In this document: piece after piece, positions 7,008-15,000 of the stretch
How the letters are laid out: every line of letters starts with the position of its first letter
Numbering within the stretch: the stretch's first letter is position 1
Source: Planctomycetota bacterium
Lineage (GTDB): Bacteria > Planctomycetota > Planctomycetia > Pirellulales > Thermoguttaceae
Length of the DNA: 22,562 nucleotides
Assembly: GCA_018897395.1 (NCBI GenBank)
Contig: JAHIKV010000230.1
Coordinates: forward strand, 1 to 22,562
Reading direction: 5' to 3'
The notes under the pieces: generated by a model
Seen by the model: only the letters and a program-made list of their open reading frames with translations
What the model was told of the DNA's origin: nothing
Databases searched by the model: none
Program-made: the position numbers and the translations under genes

Positions 7008-7238
7008 ATGGTCTATCATGGCAAGGTGAAAAACGGAGTTGTGGTGTTTGAAAAGGGCGCAGGATTGCCGGACGGGACGGACGTCCGAATTGAACCGTTT
7101 GCACGGGATGAAGGCGTTGCGGTCGAAGGACCGACGCTGGCCGAACAGTTTGCCAACGTAATCGGGACCGTGCCGGATTTGCCGTCCGACATGGCGGCAC
7201 AGCACGACCACTACCTGCACGGAGCGCCCAAGCGATGA
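7008..7238 (+). CDS. Putative VapB-type antitoxin (DUF104-like)
   Basis: 76-aa protein read as the antitoxin of the pair because it precedes and overlaps a PIN-domain toxin gene. The N-terminal half (YHGKVKNGVVVFEKG, then LPDGTDVRIEPF) is the short beta-hairpin pattern of DUF104/AF2212-like antitoxins. The C-terminal half is probably the toxin-binding tail. GGGAG lies 6 nt before ATG 7008, so initiation is well supported. Its last codons overlap the toxin start (ATGA at 7235-7238), indicating translational coupling. Such pairs usually repress their own operon, but no operator was identified here. Placement directly after a tRNA gene fits recent acquisition. Confidence 0.7.
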   Translation: MVYHGKVKNGVVVFEKGAGLPDGTDVRIEPFARDEGVAVEGPTLAEQFANVIGTVPDLPSDMAAQHDHYLHGAPKR

Positions 7239-7636
7239 CGCGGGTTTTCGCCGATTCGTACTTCTTTTTCGCTCTCCTCAATCCGCGCGACCCGGCGCAC
7301 GCAAAGGCAGTGGATTTCAGCCGGCAAAACCACGGGCCGTTGGCAACGACTGCTTGGGTGCTCACCGAGTTGGCCGATGGGCTGGCGTCCACGCCGCGCC
7401 GGCAGATATTTCGCCGCGTGCTCGACGATTTCGAGGCAAACCGCGCGAACTTGATCGTGCCGGCCAATGTGGAGACGTTTGAGAAAGGCGTAGACTTGTA
7501 TCACAGCCGTCCGGACAAGCAGTGGTCGCTTACCGACTGCATTTCCTTCGCCGTGATGAAGGAGGAGGGAATCACCGACGCTTTGACCGGCGATCATCAT
7601 TTCGAGCAAGCAGGATTCAGCGCCTTGCTGAAATAG
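7235..7636 (+). CDS. PIN-domain ribonuclease toxin (VapC-like)
   Basis: 133-aa PIN-fold protein, expected to be a Mg2+-dependent endoribonuclease that blocks translation when its antitoxin is lost. The acidic active-site set is visible: D7 (FADSYFFFALLNP), E45 (WVLTELADGL), D101 (WSLTDCISFAVM) and D120 (LTGDHHFEQAGF). Length and motif spacing are those of a complete, probably active protein. The start overlaps the upstream stop by 4 nt. The stop is followed by an inverted repeat (7668-7682 and 7703-7717) that could form the operon's 3' hairpin. PIN proteins can also process specific tRNAs or rRNA; the target is not predictable here. Confidence 0.88.
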   Translation: MTRVFADSYFFFALLNPRDPAHAKAVDFSRQNHGPLATTAWVLTELADGLASTPRRQIFRRVLDDFEANRANLIVPANVETFEKGVDLYHSRPDKQWSLTDCISFAVMKEEGITDALTGDHHFEQAGFSALLK

Positions 7637-7667
7637 GGTCGCTCAACCTCCGACGGAGGATAATAAC

Positions 7668-7717
7668 GGGATAAGTCCAATTTCCACTGCCTCCTGCCCA
7701 ATAATTGGACTTATCCC
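7668..7717. repeat. 15-bp inverted repeat after the toxin gene
   Basis: Arms GGGATAAGTCCAATT (7668-7682) and its complement (7703-7717) enclose a 20-nt loop. There is no T-tract directly after the stem, so termination is possible but not shown. The rest of 7637-8151 holds no supported gene. A fragment reading AACGGTTCCTGGCACCTTT (about 7857-7875) looks like a dispersed-repeat remnant. Confidence 0.7.
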
Positions 7718-8151
7718 CTTATTCCCCCCTTATTCCCCCTGATCAACTCCGCCGCTGCCGAGGCCACGCATTGGTCAAGGGTGTCTTGCAGGGCCGACTT
7801 GAAAGGGCTCTGTAGAACAGACTATGGGAGCGTTTTTTCGTTTCGTCGCCAGAAAAACGGTTCCTGGCACCTTTATTCACCTGCGGCCACCAAACCGACC
7901 TGTCCATCGGTCAGCACGACGGCTGTCGAATGGTTATCCTGCCGTTTGCGGCGAATGTTGCCTTGACAAACCGGCAATAACCAACTCTAATGTGGGGGTA
8001 GGTGGCCCTGGACGAAGACGATGATGAGGCGTCGGATATGCGGCTCGATTGTCGCAGCGCCCTGTAGAAAAAGTTCAATTGGCGTCCAGTCGCCCCGACT
8101 CCTTTTAGAGTACATGGATTGTACTCCTGTACACTTATCATTAACTCATCG

Positions 8152-10428
8152 ATGTCCGAGCAGCCGCCGAAGGAACTGGTTGCGACGCTGGAAAGCCTGG
8201 GACTGGCCACGGCCGGACAGGTGGCGCGGATGGGTCGGCGCGTGCGACGGCTGGCAGGCGACCTGCCCCGGTTCGAGTCGGTGTGGGTCGATGCCCTGGC
8301 GCAGGCCCGGCTGCTGACACCATTCCAAGCGGCCGAGTTGAACGCCGGTCGCGGCCGGCGGCTGCGCGTCGGGCCGTACGTGCTCTGCCAGCGGTTGCCG
8401 TATCCGCTTTATGCCGCCGGCTATCGCGCCCGGCACGTCGAGACGCGCGAAATGGCGCGGCTGGCGGTGATCGAGGACGGCGGCACGCGGCTCGACGAGA
8501 TTATTCAACGCTTGGAGCATCAAGTGGCCGGTGAACCGGCCACCCCTCGCTCCTCTCCCCTTTCCCCTCTCCCCTCTCCCCTCTTCGTGGCCGAGCCGTG
8601 GGTCGATGGCAAGACGGCGGCCGAGTGGATGGTCCAGCATGGCCGATTCCCGCCCGAGGTCGTGCTGGAGATCGCCCGGTCGATGCTGGCCCGGCTGGTC
8701 GAGTTGGAAAAATCCGGGGGCTGCCACGGCGACGTGAGCGCGTCGGGGCTGATTCTGACCGGCTCCGGCGAGGTGGTGCTTCCCTGGCCCGGTTTGCGAG
8801 GCATTTTGCGGCCGGAGGAGGGCTACGCCCACATCGACCTGCCGCCCGAGGCGTTCGACAACATGGCGCCGGAGCGGATCGCGTCGGGTACGCCGCCGAC
8901 GGTCGTAAGCGACATTTTCGCCTGCGGCTGTCTCTGGTGGCATTTGCTTTGCGGCCGCCCACCGCTGGCCGGGGGCGACAGTCTGGCGAAGCTTCGCTCC
9001 GCCGAGCGGTGCGAAATCCGCGACGTGCGCGAAAATGCCCCGGACGCGCCGCCGACGCTGGCGGCCGCCATTTCCGCGTGCGTCAAGATCGAGCCGAAAC
9101 ACCGGCCGGAGTCGATGGCCCGGTTGGCGGCGACGCTCGGCCCTCCGACGCGCGACGGCCGCGAGGCGTTGATCGGCGCTCTGAACCGATCCGGCCGGCC
9201 CGCCGTCCGCTGGACGACCACTGCCCGGTCTATCCGCCGTTCGAGCCGTACTCCGCTCTGGCTGGCCGCCGCGGCATGCACTCTGGCGACGGCCGTTGCG
9301 ATCGCTTGGCCAGGGGTCAGGGGTCAGGGGTCAGGGTCCAGAGTTCAGGAGATCGGCAAATCCCAAATTCCAAATCCCAAATCCCCCGCCCCCCACCCCC
9401 AATCCCCCGTCGTCCCGGCCGCGTATCAGCAGCCGGCGCAACCGCCGATGGAACTCGTGCTGCCGGCCGACCGGCCGACCGAAGCAGGGGCGCTCCGGCT
9501 TCGGGCGGGACAATGCGTTCGCGCTCCGTCGGGTCGTCGGGCAGTGGTGCTGTCGCCGCGCATCGGATTGATCGTGGACCGGGAAAACGTCCGCTTCGAG
9601 AACATCGACTTCCGCCGCGTACCACTGGCTAAGCCAGTGCCACCCTCTGAAAATGGCGGCCGCGGCGCGGAGGCGGCGTTGGTGCGGCTGCTGGCCGGGG
9701 GCGCGGAGTTCCACGGCTGCCGATTCCAAGCGGAGACCGGGCTTATTCCCGTTTCCGCCATCCGCTGGATTCATCCCGCCGCAATGGAAGAGTCGGAAAC
9801 TTCGTTGCCTAGCGGCCGAATCGTGCTGACCGATTGCCTACTCGACGGCGTCGAGGCGGGGATCGATTGCCGGACCGTCGGAGCGTTGGGCATACAGTTG
9901 ACCAACACATTGCACCTCGGACCCGGACCGCTGGTGCAATTGGACCATTGTCCTCGGCCGGACGAATCGGTCTCGCTGGCTCTTTCGCAAGTGACGTTGC
10001 GCGGCGGCGGGCCGCTGCTGGAGTGTTTTATAGCGGACATAGCGGACATAACGGACGCCAAACGTCAGCCGGGCGAAATCTCGGTCCTGGCAACCGCCTG
10101 CGTATTCGCGCCCGAACAAGGCCGGCCGCTGGTGAGAGTTCACAGCGTCGATGCGCCGAGGCGATTCTTGGACTGCTTGCGTTGGACCGGACAGGGTTCG
10201 TTGGTCGCGCCGCTTGTGCCGATCCTCGCTTGGCGCGGACCCGACGCCCGGCAGCGAGTCGTGGATGAATCCGCGCTGACGATAGCCGGACTGGTGCGGA
10301 GCGAAGTCGGTTTCGCCGATGCGGCGACGAGCGATCCGTCGTCGAGCCGTATCATCCACTGGCAGGCCCCGTTGCAAACGGCCGATCCGCCCGGCATCGA
10401 CCCCGCTCGGCTGCCGGCAGGCGAATAA
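8152..10428 (+). CDS. Membrane pseudokinase with C-terminal beta-helix-like region
   Basis: 758-aa protein with a Ser/Thr-kinase-like cytoplasmic part, one membrane helix (about residues 367-388, TPLWLAAAACTLATAVAIAW) and an exported C-terminal part. The kinase-like part is degenerate. The catalytic loop reads HGDVSASGLIL (from residue 192), keeping the Asp but not the HRDLKPxN Lys/Asn, and no DFG motif is found where expected (VVLPWPGLRG). No convincing glycine loop or VAIK lysine is seen. The APE-like segment MAPERIASG and SDIFACGCLWWHLLCGRPP are kept, so the fold is likely intact. The C-terminal half (about 430-740) has repeated strand-turn patterns such as VRFENIDF, AEFHGCRFQ and IVLTDCLLDG, suggesting a right-handed beta-helix. 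ATG 8152 (MSEQPPKELV) is preferred over TTG 8119; no Shine-Dalgarno is seen for either. At least four repeat insertions are read in frame. Confidence 0.75.
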   Translation: MSEQPPKELVATLESLGLATAGQVARMGRRVRRLAGDLPRFESVWVDALAQARLLTPFQAAELNAGRGRRLRVGPYVLCQRLPYPLYAAGYRARHVETREMARLAVIEDGGTRLDEIIQRLEHQVAGEPATPRSSPLSPLPSPLFVAEPWVDGKTAAEWMVQHGRFPPEVVLEIARSMLARLVELEKSGGCHGDVSASGLILTGSGEVVLPWPGLRGILRPEEGYAHIDLPPEAFDNMAPERIASGTPPTVVSDIFACGCLWWHLLCGRPPLAGGDSLAKLRSAERCEIRDVRENAPDAPPTLAAAISACVKIEPKHRPESMARLAATLGPPTRDGREALIGALNRSGRPAVRWTTTARSIRRSSRTPLWLAAAACTLATAVAIAWPGVRGQGSGSRVQEIGKSQIPNPKSPAPHPQSPVVPAAYQQPAQPPMELVLPADRPTEAGALRLRAGQCVRAPSGRRAVVLSPRIGLIVDRENVRFENIDFRRVPLAKPVPPSENGGRGAEAALVRLLAGGAEFHGCRFQAETGLIPVSAIRWIHPAAMEESETSLPSGRIVLTDCLLDGVEAGIDCRTVGALGIQLTNTLHLGPGPLVQLDHCPRPDESVSLALSQVTLRGGGPLLECFIADIADITDAKRQPGEISVLATACVFAPEQGRPLVRVHSVDAPRRFLDCLRWTGQGSLVAPLVPILAWRGPDARQRVVDESALTIAGLVRSEVGFADAATSDPSSSRIIHWQAPLQTADPPGIDPARLPAGE
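8524..8585. repeat. In-frame palindrome plus CCCTCTC heptads in the pseudokinase gene
   Basis: Palindrome GTGGCCGGT/ACCGGCCAC (8524-8532, 8535-8543) is followed by five CCCTCTC-type units at exact 7-bp steps (8551-8585). They translate to a Pro/Ser linker in the kinase-like part (about residues 125-145). Confidence 0.85.
9313..9409. repeat. In-frame heptad block (GGGGTCA then AAATCCC) in the pseudokinase gene
   Basis: Three exact GGGGTCA units (9313-9333) and two variants (to 9347) are followed by AAATCCC units (9358-9385) and a C-rich run. They lie just after the membrane helix and translate to a Gly/Ser/Arg then Pro/Ser/Lys spacer. Confidence 0.9.
10031..10057. repeat. In-frame 9-bp repeat TAGCGGACA x3
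   Basis: Three 9-bp units (the third imperfect) are read in frame as IAD-IAD-ITD within the beta-helix-like part of the pseudokinase gene. Confidence 0.8.
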
Positions 10429-10448
10429 TTCGCACGTCGTTGCATGTG

Positions 10449-10556
10449 CGTTTAGCCGCCGCGTCCACGCGGTGTGGAACGGCATTTTTAGTTTAGCCGC
10501 CGCGTCCACGCGGCGTGGCGCATTTCTCTTTCCCGGCGTGGGCGCCGGGGCTAAAC
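10449..10556. repeat. GTTTAGCC...GGCTAAAC palindromic element with a half copy
   Basis: A complete element (10491-10556) has GTTTAGCC and GGCTAAAC ends and two inner hairpins. A half copy (10449-10475) precedes it. The right end supplies the TAG stop of the minus-strand Nudix gene (10551-10553). Confidence 0.85.
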
Positions 10557-11069
10557 AGCGCGGTTGGTTCTGTAGAAAAGCAGCCCGACCAGCGTCTTCG
10601 AGTCGCGTATCTCGCCCCGCCGAATCAACTCCATCGCTTCTTCCCACGAGCAGTGCAACGTCTGGATGTCTTCGCCGGCCTCGAGCGCGGTTGGTCCGGG
10701 ACGCAACCCTTCCGCTAAAAACAGGTGCATCCGCTCATCGAGGATGCCCGGCGACATGTAGAACGTGAGCAGATGTTCGATCCGATCCGCGCGGTAGCCG
10801 GTCTCCTCGGCCAATTCACGTTCCGCGGTCCGCGCGGGCTCCTCGCCCGGTTCGAGTGTTCCGGCCGGCAACTCGATCAACGTCTCGTCCACAGCCACGC
10901 GGTAGTTCCGCAGCAGGCAAAGTCGTCCGTCGTCCAGAATCGGCAAGACGACGACCGCGCCGGGATGGCGCACGACTTGCCGGAGGTGTTCGGTTCCGTC
11001 GGGCGCTACTTGTACGGCTTGCTCGACGCGAAAGATTCCGCCTTGGAAAAGGATGTTGGGGTTTGTCAT
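10551..11069 (-). CDS. Nudix hydrolase, ADP-ribose pyrophosphatase type
   Basis: 172-aa cytosolic Nudix protein, probably hydrolysing ADP-ribose or related nucleoside diphosphate sugars in a Mg2+-dependent way. The complete Nudix box (G-x5-E-x7-R-E-L-x-E-E-x-G-Y) is visible in GTLEPGEEPARTAERELAEE followed by TGY. The N-terminal strands RQVVRHPGAVVVLPILDDG and the later YMSPGILDERMHLFLAEGL segment match the ADPRase/NudF subfamily. ATG 11069 is chosen; TTG 11075 is two codons upstream, and neither has a Shine-Dalgarno. The stop TAG lies inside a GTTTAGCC element, so the last residues (NRAV) are set by the repeat. It is encoded upstream-to-downstream after aat on the same strand, with a repeat-filled gap of about 75 nt. 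Confidence 0.88.
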   Translation of the reverse strand: MTNPNILFQGGIFRVEQAVQVAPDGTEHLRQVVRHPGAVVVLPILDDGRLCLLRNYRVAVDETLIELPAGTLEPGEEPARTAERELAEETGYRADRIEHLLTFYMSPGILDERMHLFLAEGLRPGPTALEAGEDIQTLHCSWEEAMELIRRGEIRDSKTLVGLLFYRTNRAV

Positions 11070-11106
11070 GGGCAAGTGATTTCAATGAAAAGAACATTCA
11101 ATAAAA

Positions 11107-11163
11107 CGCCGCGTGGACGCGGCGGCTAAACTCTGACCCAATCCCTAATCCCTAATCCCCAAT
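11107..11163. repeat. GGCTAAAC half element followed by CCCTAAT heptads
   Basis: The hairpin with GGCTAAAC end (11107-11131) is followed by four heptad units (11136-11163). Read on the minus strand, the heptads are GGGATTA-type, run through the end of aat, encode its last residues and supply its TAG stop. Confidence 0.9.
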
Positions 11164-11819
11164 CCCTCGAACGTCACCGGCTGCTCGACGGCCGCGGACA
11201 GCCGGGCGAGATACTCGGCCCGCGGGATCGCCACGGCGCCCAGGCGGGCCGCGTGGGGCGAAAGCTGTTGGATGTCCAACAGCGAAAAACCACGCTCGCG
11301 CAAGTGCTCGACCAGATGGACCAACGCCACCTTCGAGGCGTCGCGGACCCGAAAAAACTTCGACTCGGCCGCGAACAGCCCGCCGATCGTCACTCCGTAA
11401 ACGCCCCCGGCCAACTCGTTCTGATGCCATATTTCGACGCTATGGGCGTGGCCCAACTCGTGGAGTCGGACGTAGGCGTCGATCATCTCGGGCGTCAGCC
11501 AGGTTTGGCCCCGTCGGCTGGGGACCATGGCGCAACTGCTGATGACGCCGGCGAAATCCCGGTCCCGGGTCACTTGGAACTTCCCGCTCCGACAAGTCCG
11601 CTGCAACCGCCGCGAGACGTGGAACCGGTCGAACTCGATAATGGCCCTCGGGTCGGGCGACCACCAGGCCAGCGGGGCATCGAGGTCGGTTATCGGCCAA
11701 GGAAAGATGCCGTGGCGATATGCGTCCAACAACCACTCGGGCGACAGCTCTCCGCCGAATCCGACCAATCCCTCGCGGTCGGCATTCTGGGCCGGCGGGA
11801 AGTGTTCGGATGGAGGCAT
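11145..11819 (-). CDS. aat: Leucyl/phenylalanyl-tRNA--protein transferase
   Basis: Transfers Leu or Phe from charged tRNA to proteins with N-terminal Arg or Lys, marking them for ClpAP by the N-end rule. The 224-aa protein shows the family blocks: GLVGFGGELSPEWLLDAYRHGIFPW near the N-terminus, WWSPDPRAII, GQTWLTPEMIDAY, HSVEIWHQNELAGGVYG and FFRVRDASKVALVHLVEHL. The usual SMFHR-type segment is here ESKFFRVRDASKV, a modest variation. The last six residues (GLGIRD) and the TAG stop are encoded by a GGGATTA-type heptad tract, an apparent repeat-made C-terminal extension. The ATG at 11819 follows only 5 nt after a long CCCTAAT array (read on the minus strand), so no Shine-Dalgarno is possible. 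Transcription or translation control by array length is conceivable. Confidence 0.93.
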   Translation of the reverse strand: MPPSEHFPPAQNADREGLVGFGGELSPEWLLDAYRHGIFPWPITDLDAPLAWWSPDPRAIIEFDRFHVSRRLQRTCRSGKFQVTRDRDFAGVISSCAMVPSRRGQTWLTPEMIDAYVRLHELGHAHSVEIWHQNELAGGVYGVTIGGLFAAESKFFRVRDASKVALVHLVEHLRERGFSLLDIQQLSPHAARLGAVAIPRAEYLARLSAAVEQPVTFEGLGIRD

Positions 11820-11824
11820 GGTGA

Positions 11825-11930
11825 GGGATTAGGGATTAGGGATTAGGGATTAGGGATTAGGGATTAGGGATTAGGGATTAGGGATTAGGGATTAGGGATT
11901 AGGGATTAGGGATTAGGGATTAGGAATTAG
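11825..11930 (+). repeat. Long heptanucleotide array, 14 perfect GGGATTA units
   Basis: Units run without interruption from 11825 to 11922 (98 bp) and end with a variant unit, GGAATTA. The array lies directly upstream of aat, whose ATG is 5 nt away. The G-strand has 14 consecutive GGG runs at 4-nt loops and could form G-quadruplexes. The unit resembles telomere repeats (TTAGGG, TTTAGGG), but the context is entirely bacterial. Confidence 0.98.
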
Positions 11931-11994
11931 TTTAGCCGCCGCGACCATGGGACGACAATGAGGGGTGGGAGGTTCACCGCCCACTCGCATTGCC

Positions 11995-12066
11995 GTTTAG
12001 CCGGCCAACTTGTTCGCCCCGGTTTCGGATCGGTTGTGCCCGTGGCGAGCTAGCTCGTCGGCTAAA
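11995..12066. repeat. GTTTAGCC...GGCTAAAC element at the 3' end of the MscS-like gene
   Basis: Bounded by GTTTAGCCG and CGGCTAAAC with an inner palindrome CGAGCTAGCTCG near 12046-12059. It covers the stop codon (11997-11999) and the last 22 codons of the channel gene. A further GTTTAGCCGCCGCG fragment lies at 11931-11944. Confidence 0.75.
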
Positions 12067-15000
12067 CCGGAAATCATGGGTATCGGAACGTTGAGCGAGC
12101 GGATGTGAACGTCCTGTTGCGGGAAGGCGATCTCTATGCCCGCCGCGCGGAACTCGCGGTCCACCGCTACGTGCAACTCGTGGATCACCGTAAGCCGGTT
12201 GTCCAGGTTCGGCAAGTAACACCGCATCACGAAATTCAGCGCGCTTGCGCCGAAGGAGTCGAACACGACGTGCGGCGGCGGATCCTTCAGAACGTGGGGA
12301 TGGTTTTGAGCGATTTCCAGGAGAATTTTGGTCGCCAGCTCGGTGTCGGTGCCGTATGCCACCCCCACCTCGACGACCACCCGGTTCATCTGGTTCGTGA
12401 GGGTCCAGTTCAACACCCGGCCGGTGATGAACTCCTTGTTGGGGATGATCAATTCCTTGCGGTCCCAGTCGGTGATGGTGGTCGCCCGGATACGGATTCG
12501 CGAGACCACGCCGCTGATGTCGTCGATGGTGACCACGTCCCCCACCCGCACCGGCCGCTCGAAGAGAATAATCAGGCCGGAGACGAAGTTGGCGAAAATC
12601 TCCTGTAGTCCGAAGCCCAGGCCCAAGCTCATGGCGGCCACCAGCCATTGGACCTTCGACCATCCGACGCCCAGCGCCCCGAAACAGAAGATCGTTCCCG
12701 CGATGGTGATAAAATAGCGTGAAATGGTGGCCACGGCGTACCGCGCACCGGCGTCGAGCGGCAGGTATTGGAGGACGGCCATTTCCAACAGGCCGGGGAT
12801 GTTTTTGGCGGCGATCATGGTCGTCGCCAGGATCAGCGCGGCCAGTCCCAAGTCGGCCAGCGTAAGGGAGGTGTACGGAATCTCGAAGCCGTTCAGGATG
12901 TTCAGCGCCGGCAATACGTCTACCCACGTGAACCATAAGGCCAATGCCGCGGCCATGGCCAGCGAATACTTGACAAGCCGCCGGGTCTGGGCGTCGATGA
13001 CCGCCACGTCCCGATCCGGCTCATTCGAGGCCGGCAATTCGGCGGCGGCCGGCGCCTCGTCGCCCCCGGCGGCCTCGCATTGGGCGGCGCGGCGTTTGCG
13101 GGCCTCCTCGATGGCCAGCTTCCGCTTGTTCACCAAAATCCACCGCAGCAGCACCGCGCGGAGCATTACCGCGCCGACCAACAGGCAGATGGTCGCGGCC
13201 AATCGCACGGCAAGATGTTGGGCCGTGTAGTAGTAGCCGGCCGCCGCCAGCGCGGCCAACGACGCCGGAATCAGAACGGCCGACGGATACCAAATGTAGC
13301 GGAAACGATCGAGCCAGCCGCCGCGTTGGTAGGCGATAATCGCCTGAAAAACGCCGCCGGTCGGTCGTAAAATCCGCTGCGTGAAAATCGCGAAACAGGA
13401 GATCGCCGCGACGAAGCATATTCGGCCCAACGAATTGTCCCACTCGCCGTTGTCCTGACTCCCCATCACCGCCGCGACGAATGCCAGCGGCAGGACCGAC
13501 ATGCCGAGCCAACGGAGGTTTTGCCGCAGCAGTTTCAGCGCGGAGGCCGACCAGCCGAAATGGGCCTCGCCCAACCCCTTGCCGCAACACGCCCGCCAAA
13601 GCAATCTCTGCACAAAATAAACTCCGGCGGCGATAATCAAGCCCGCGCCGACCGCCTTGCAGAGATCGCTTGCGTCGTCGGCCGTAGTCAGCCGCCATCC
13701 GAGCCACCAGACCAGCCCCGGCCAAGCCACGGCGGACAAAAACGTCAGCGCCACCGTCTCGACGGTCGGCAGAAAGCGGTAACAGCTTCCCCTCGCCGCC
13801 TTTTCGCCGATCTCCGCGATTCGCGCGCGGATCCGCCGTCGCCAGAAAAGCAGCAGCAGTAGCACGAGCATCGCGATGATCCAAATGATGGGGTGCCCTC
13901 GGGCGTCGCCCACCAGTGTCCGCCCCACGTCGAGCCATTCCCCCGGTCCGGCCAGCCAGGCGAGCGCTTTTCCCGTGCTGGCCACCTCGGCTCTACCCAA
14001 CGGCGCGGCGCTGGCGATCCAAAGCACCCGCTCGTCGATAAATCGGCGGCAGCGCTCCGTCTCGTCGATAAGCTCCTGCTCGGCGGTCTTGAGCTTGATC
14101 AAATTCTCGTAATAGGTCTCGTGGTCGGCGATCAGGGCGTCGAGATAATTGCGCTTCGCCTCCAACGCCTCGCGGACGGCCGTCTCCAATTCGGGCCGAT
14201 TGCCGCCTTGAGCGGGCAGATTCAAGTCTTCCAACGCGGTTTGCGTCCGCCGTCCGAGATCGGACAACTCAAAGCGATCCTCTTGGAAGTCGAGTCGATC
14301 GAGTTCGCCGTCTCCCATCGTTTCCTGTCGGAGTCCGACGTTGCGGCGGTAGTTGCGCAGGTCGGGCAGCGCCGCCTTGCGCTTCCGCAACATCACGCCG
14401 ACTACGTTCGACAACCCGACCGCCTCGACTTTCTTCTCGACCGAGGCGAACTCCTTCCGCAATCGGTCGAGCTGGGCGTCGACCTCGTCCAACTGCCGAG
14501 TGGAGTCGGCGATCTTCTCGGCCAACAACTTCCGCTTCTCGGCCAACCTGGTGTTCTCCTCCATCAGTCGCTGCACGGCGGGATGGGCCAGGCCGGCCTC
14601 ACGTGCCGCCTTGCGGGCCTGCTGCTCCGCCTCCTGCTGACGGCGGCCGTTGACGATCTTCTGCAAGCGCTTGATTTCCCCCTCGGCCAGCGCCACCCGT
14701 CGGGCGCCCAAATCGCGCAGCAGCGGCAGCAACTCCGCCCGCGCGTCGTATGCCTTCAACTCCTTCTCGCAGGCCAGAATCTCACGCTCGGCGGCCCGCT
14801 GCCGGGCCAATAGCAGCAACCGCCGGGCCGCTTGAACCGGCGGACTAGCGTCGGCGGGTGCGGGGGCCTTCAACTCGTTGTTCGCCTCGGTCAAGCCATG
14901 CTGCGCGGTGCTGAGCCGCTTCGGCAATTCCGCCCGACGTCCGGCGCGACCCTTCAATTCGCCATCGACTTCGGCCAATTCCTTCCGCCGGCGGTCAAGT

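Noticed and set aside
7637..8151. Additional small gene before the pseudokinase gene
   Set aside because: Only 61-99-aa frames without starts or family signal; the region holds an inverted repeat and repeat remnants.
11825..11930. Eukaryotic telomere or contamination
   Set aside because: The unit is 7 bp GGGATTA, the array is internal, and both sides are bacterial genes.
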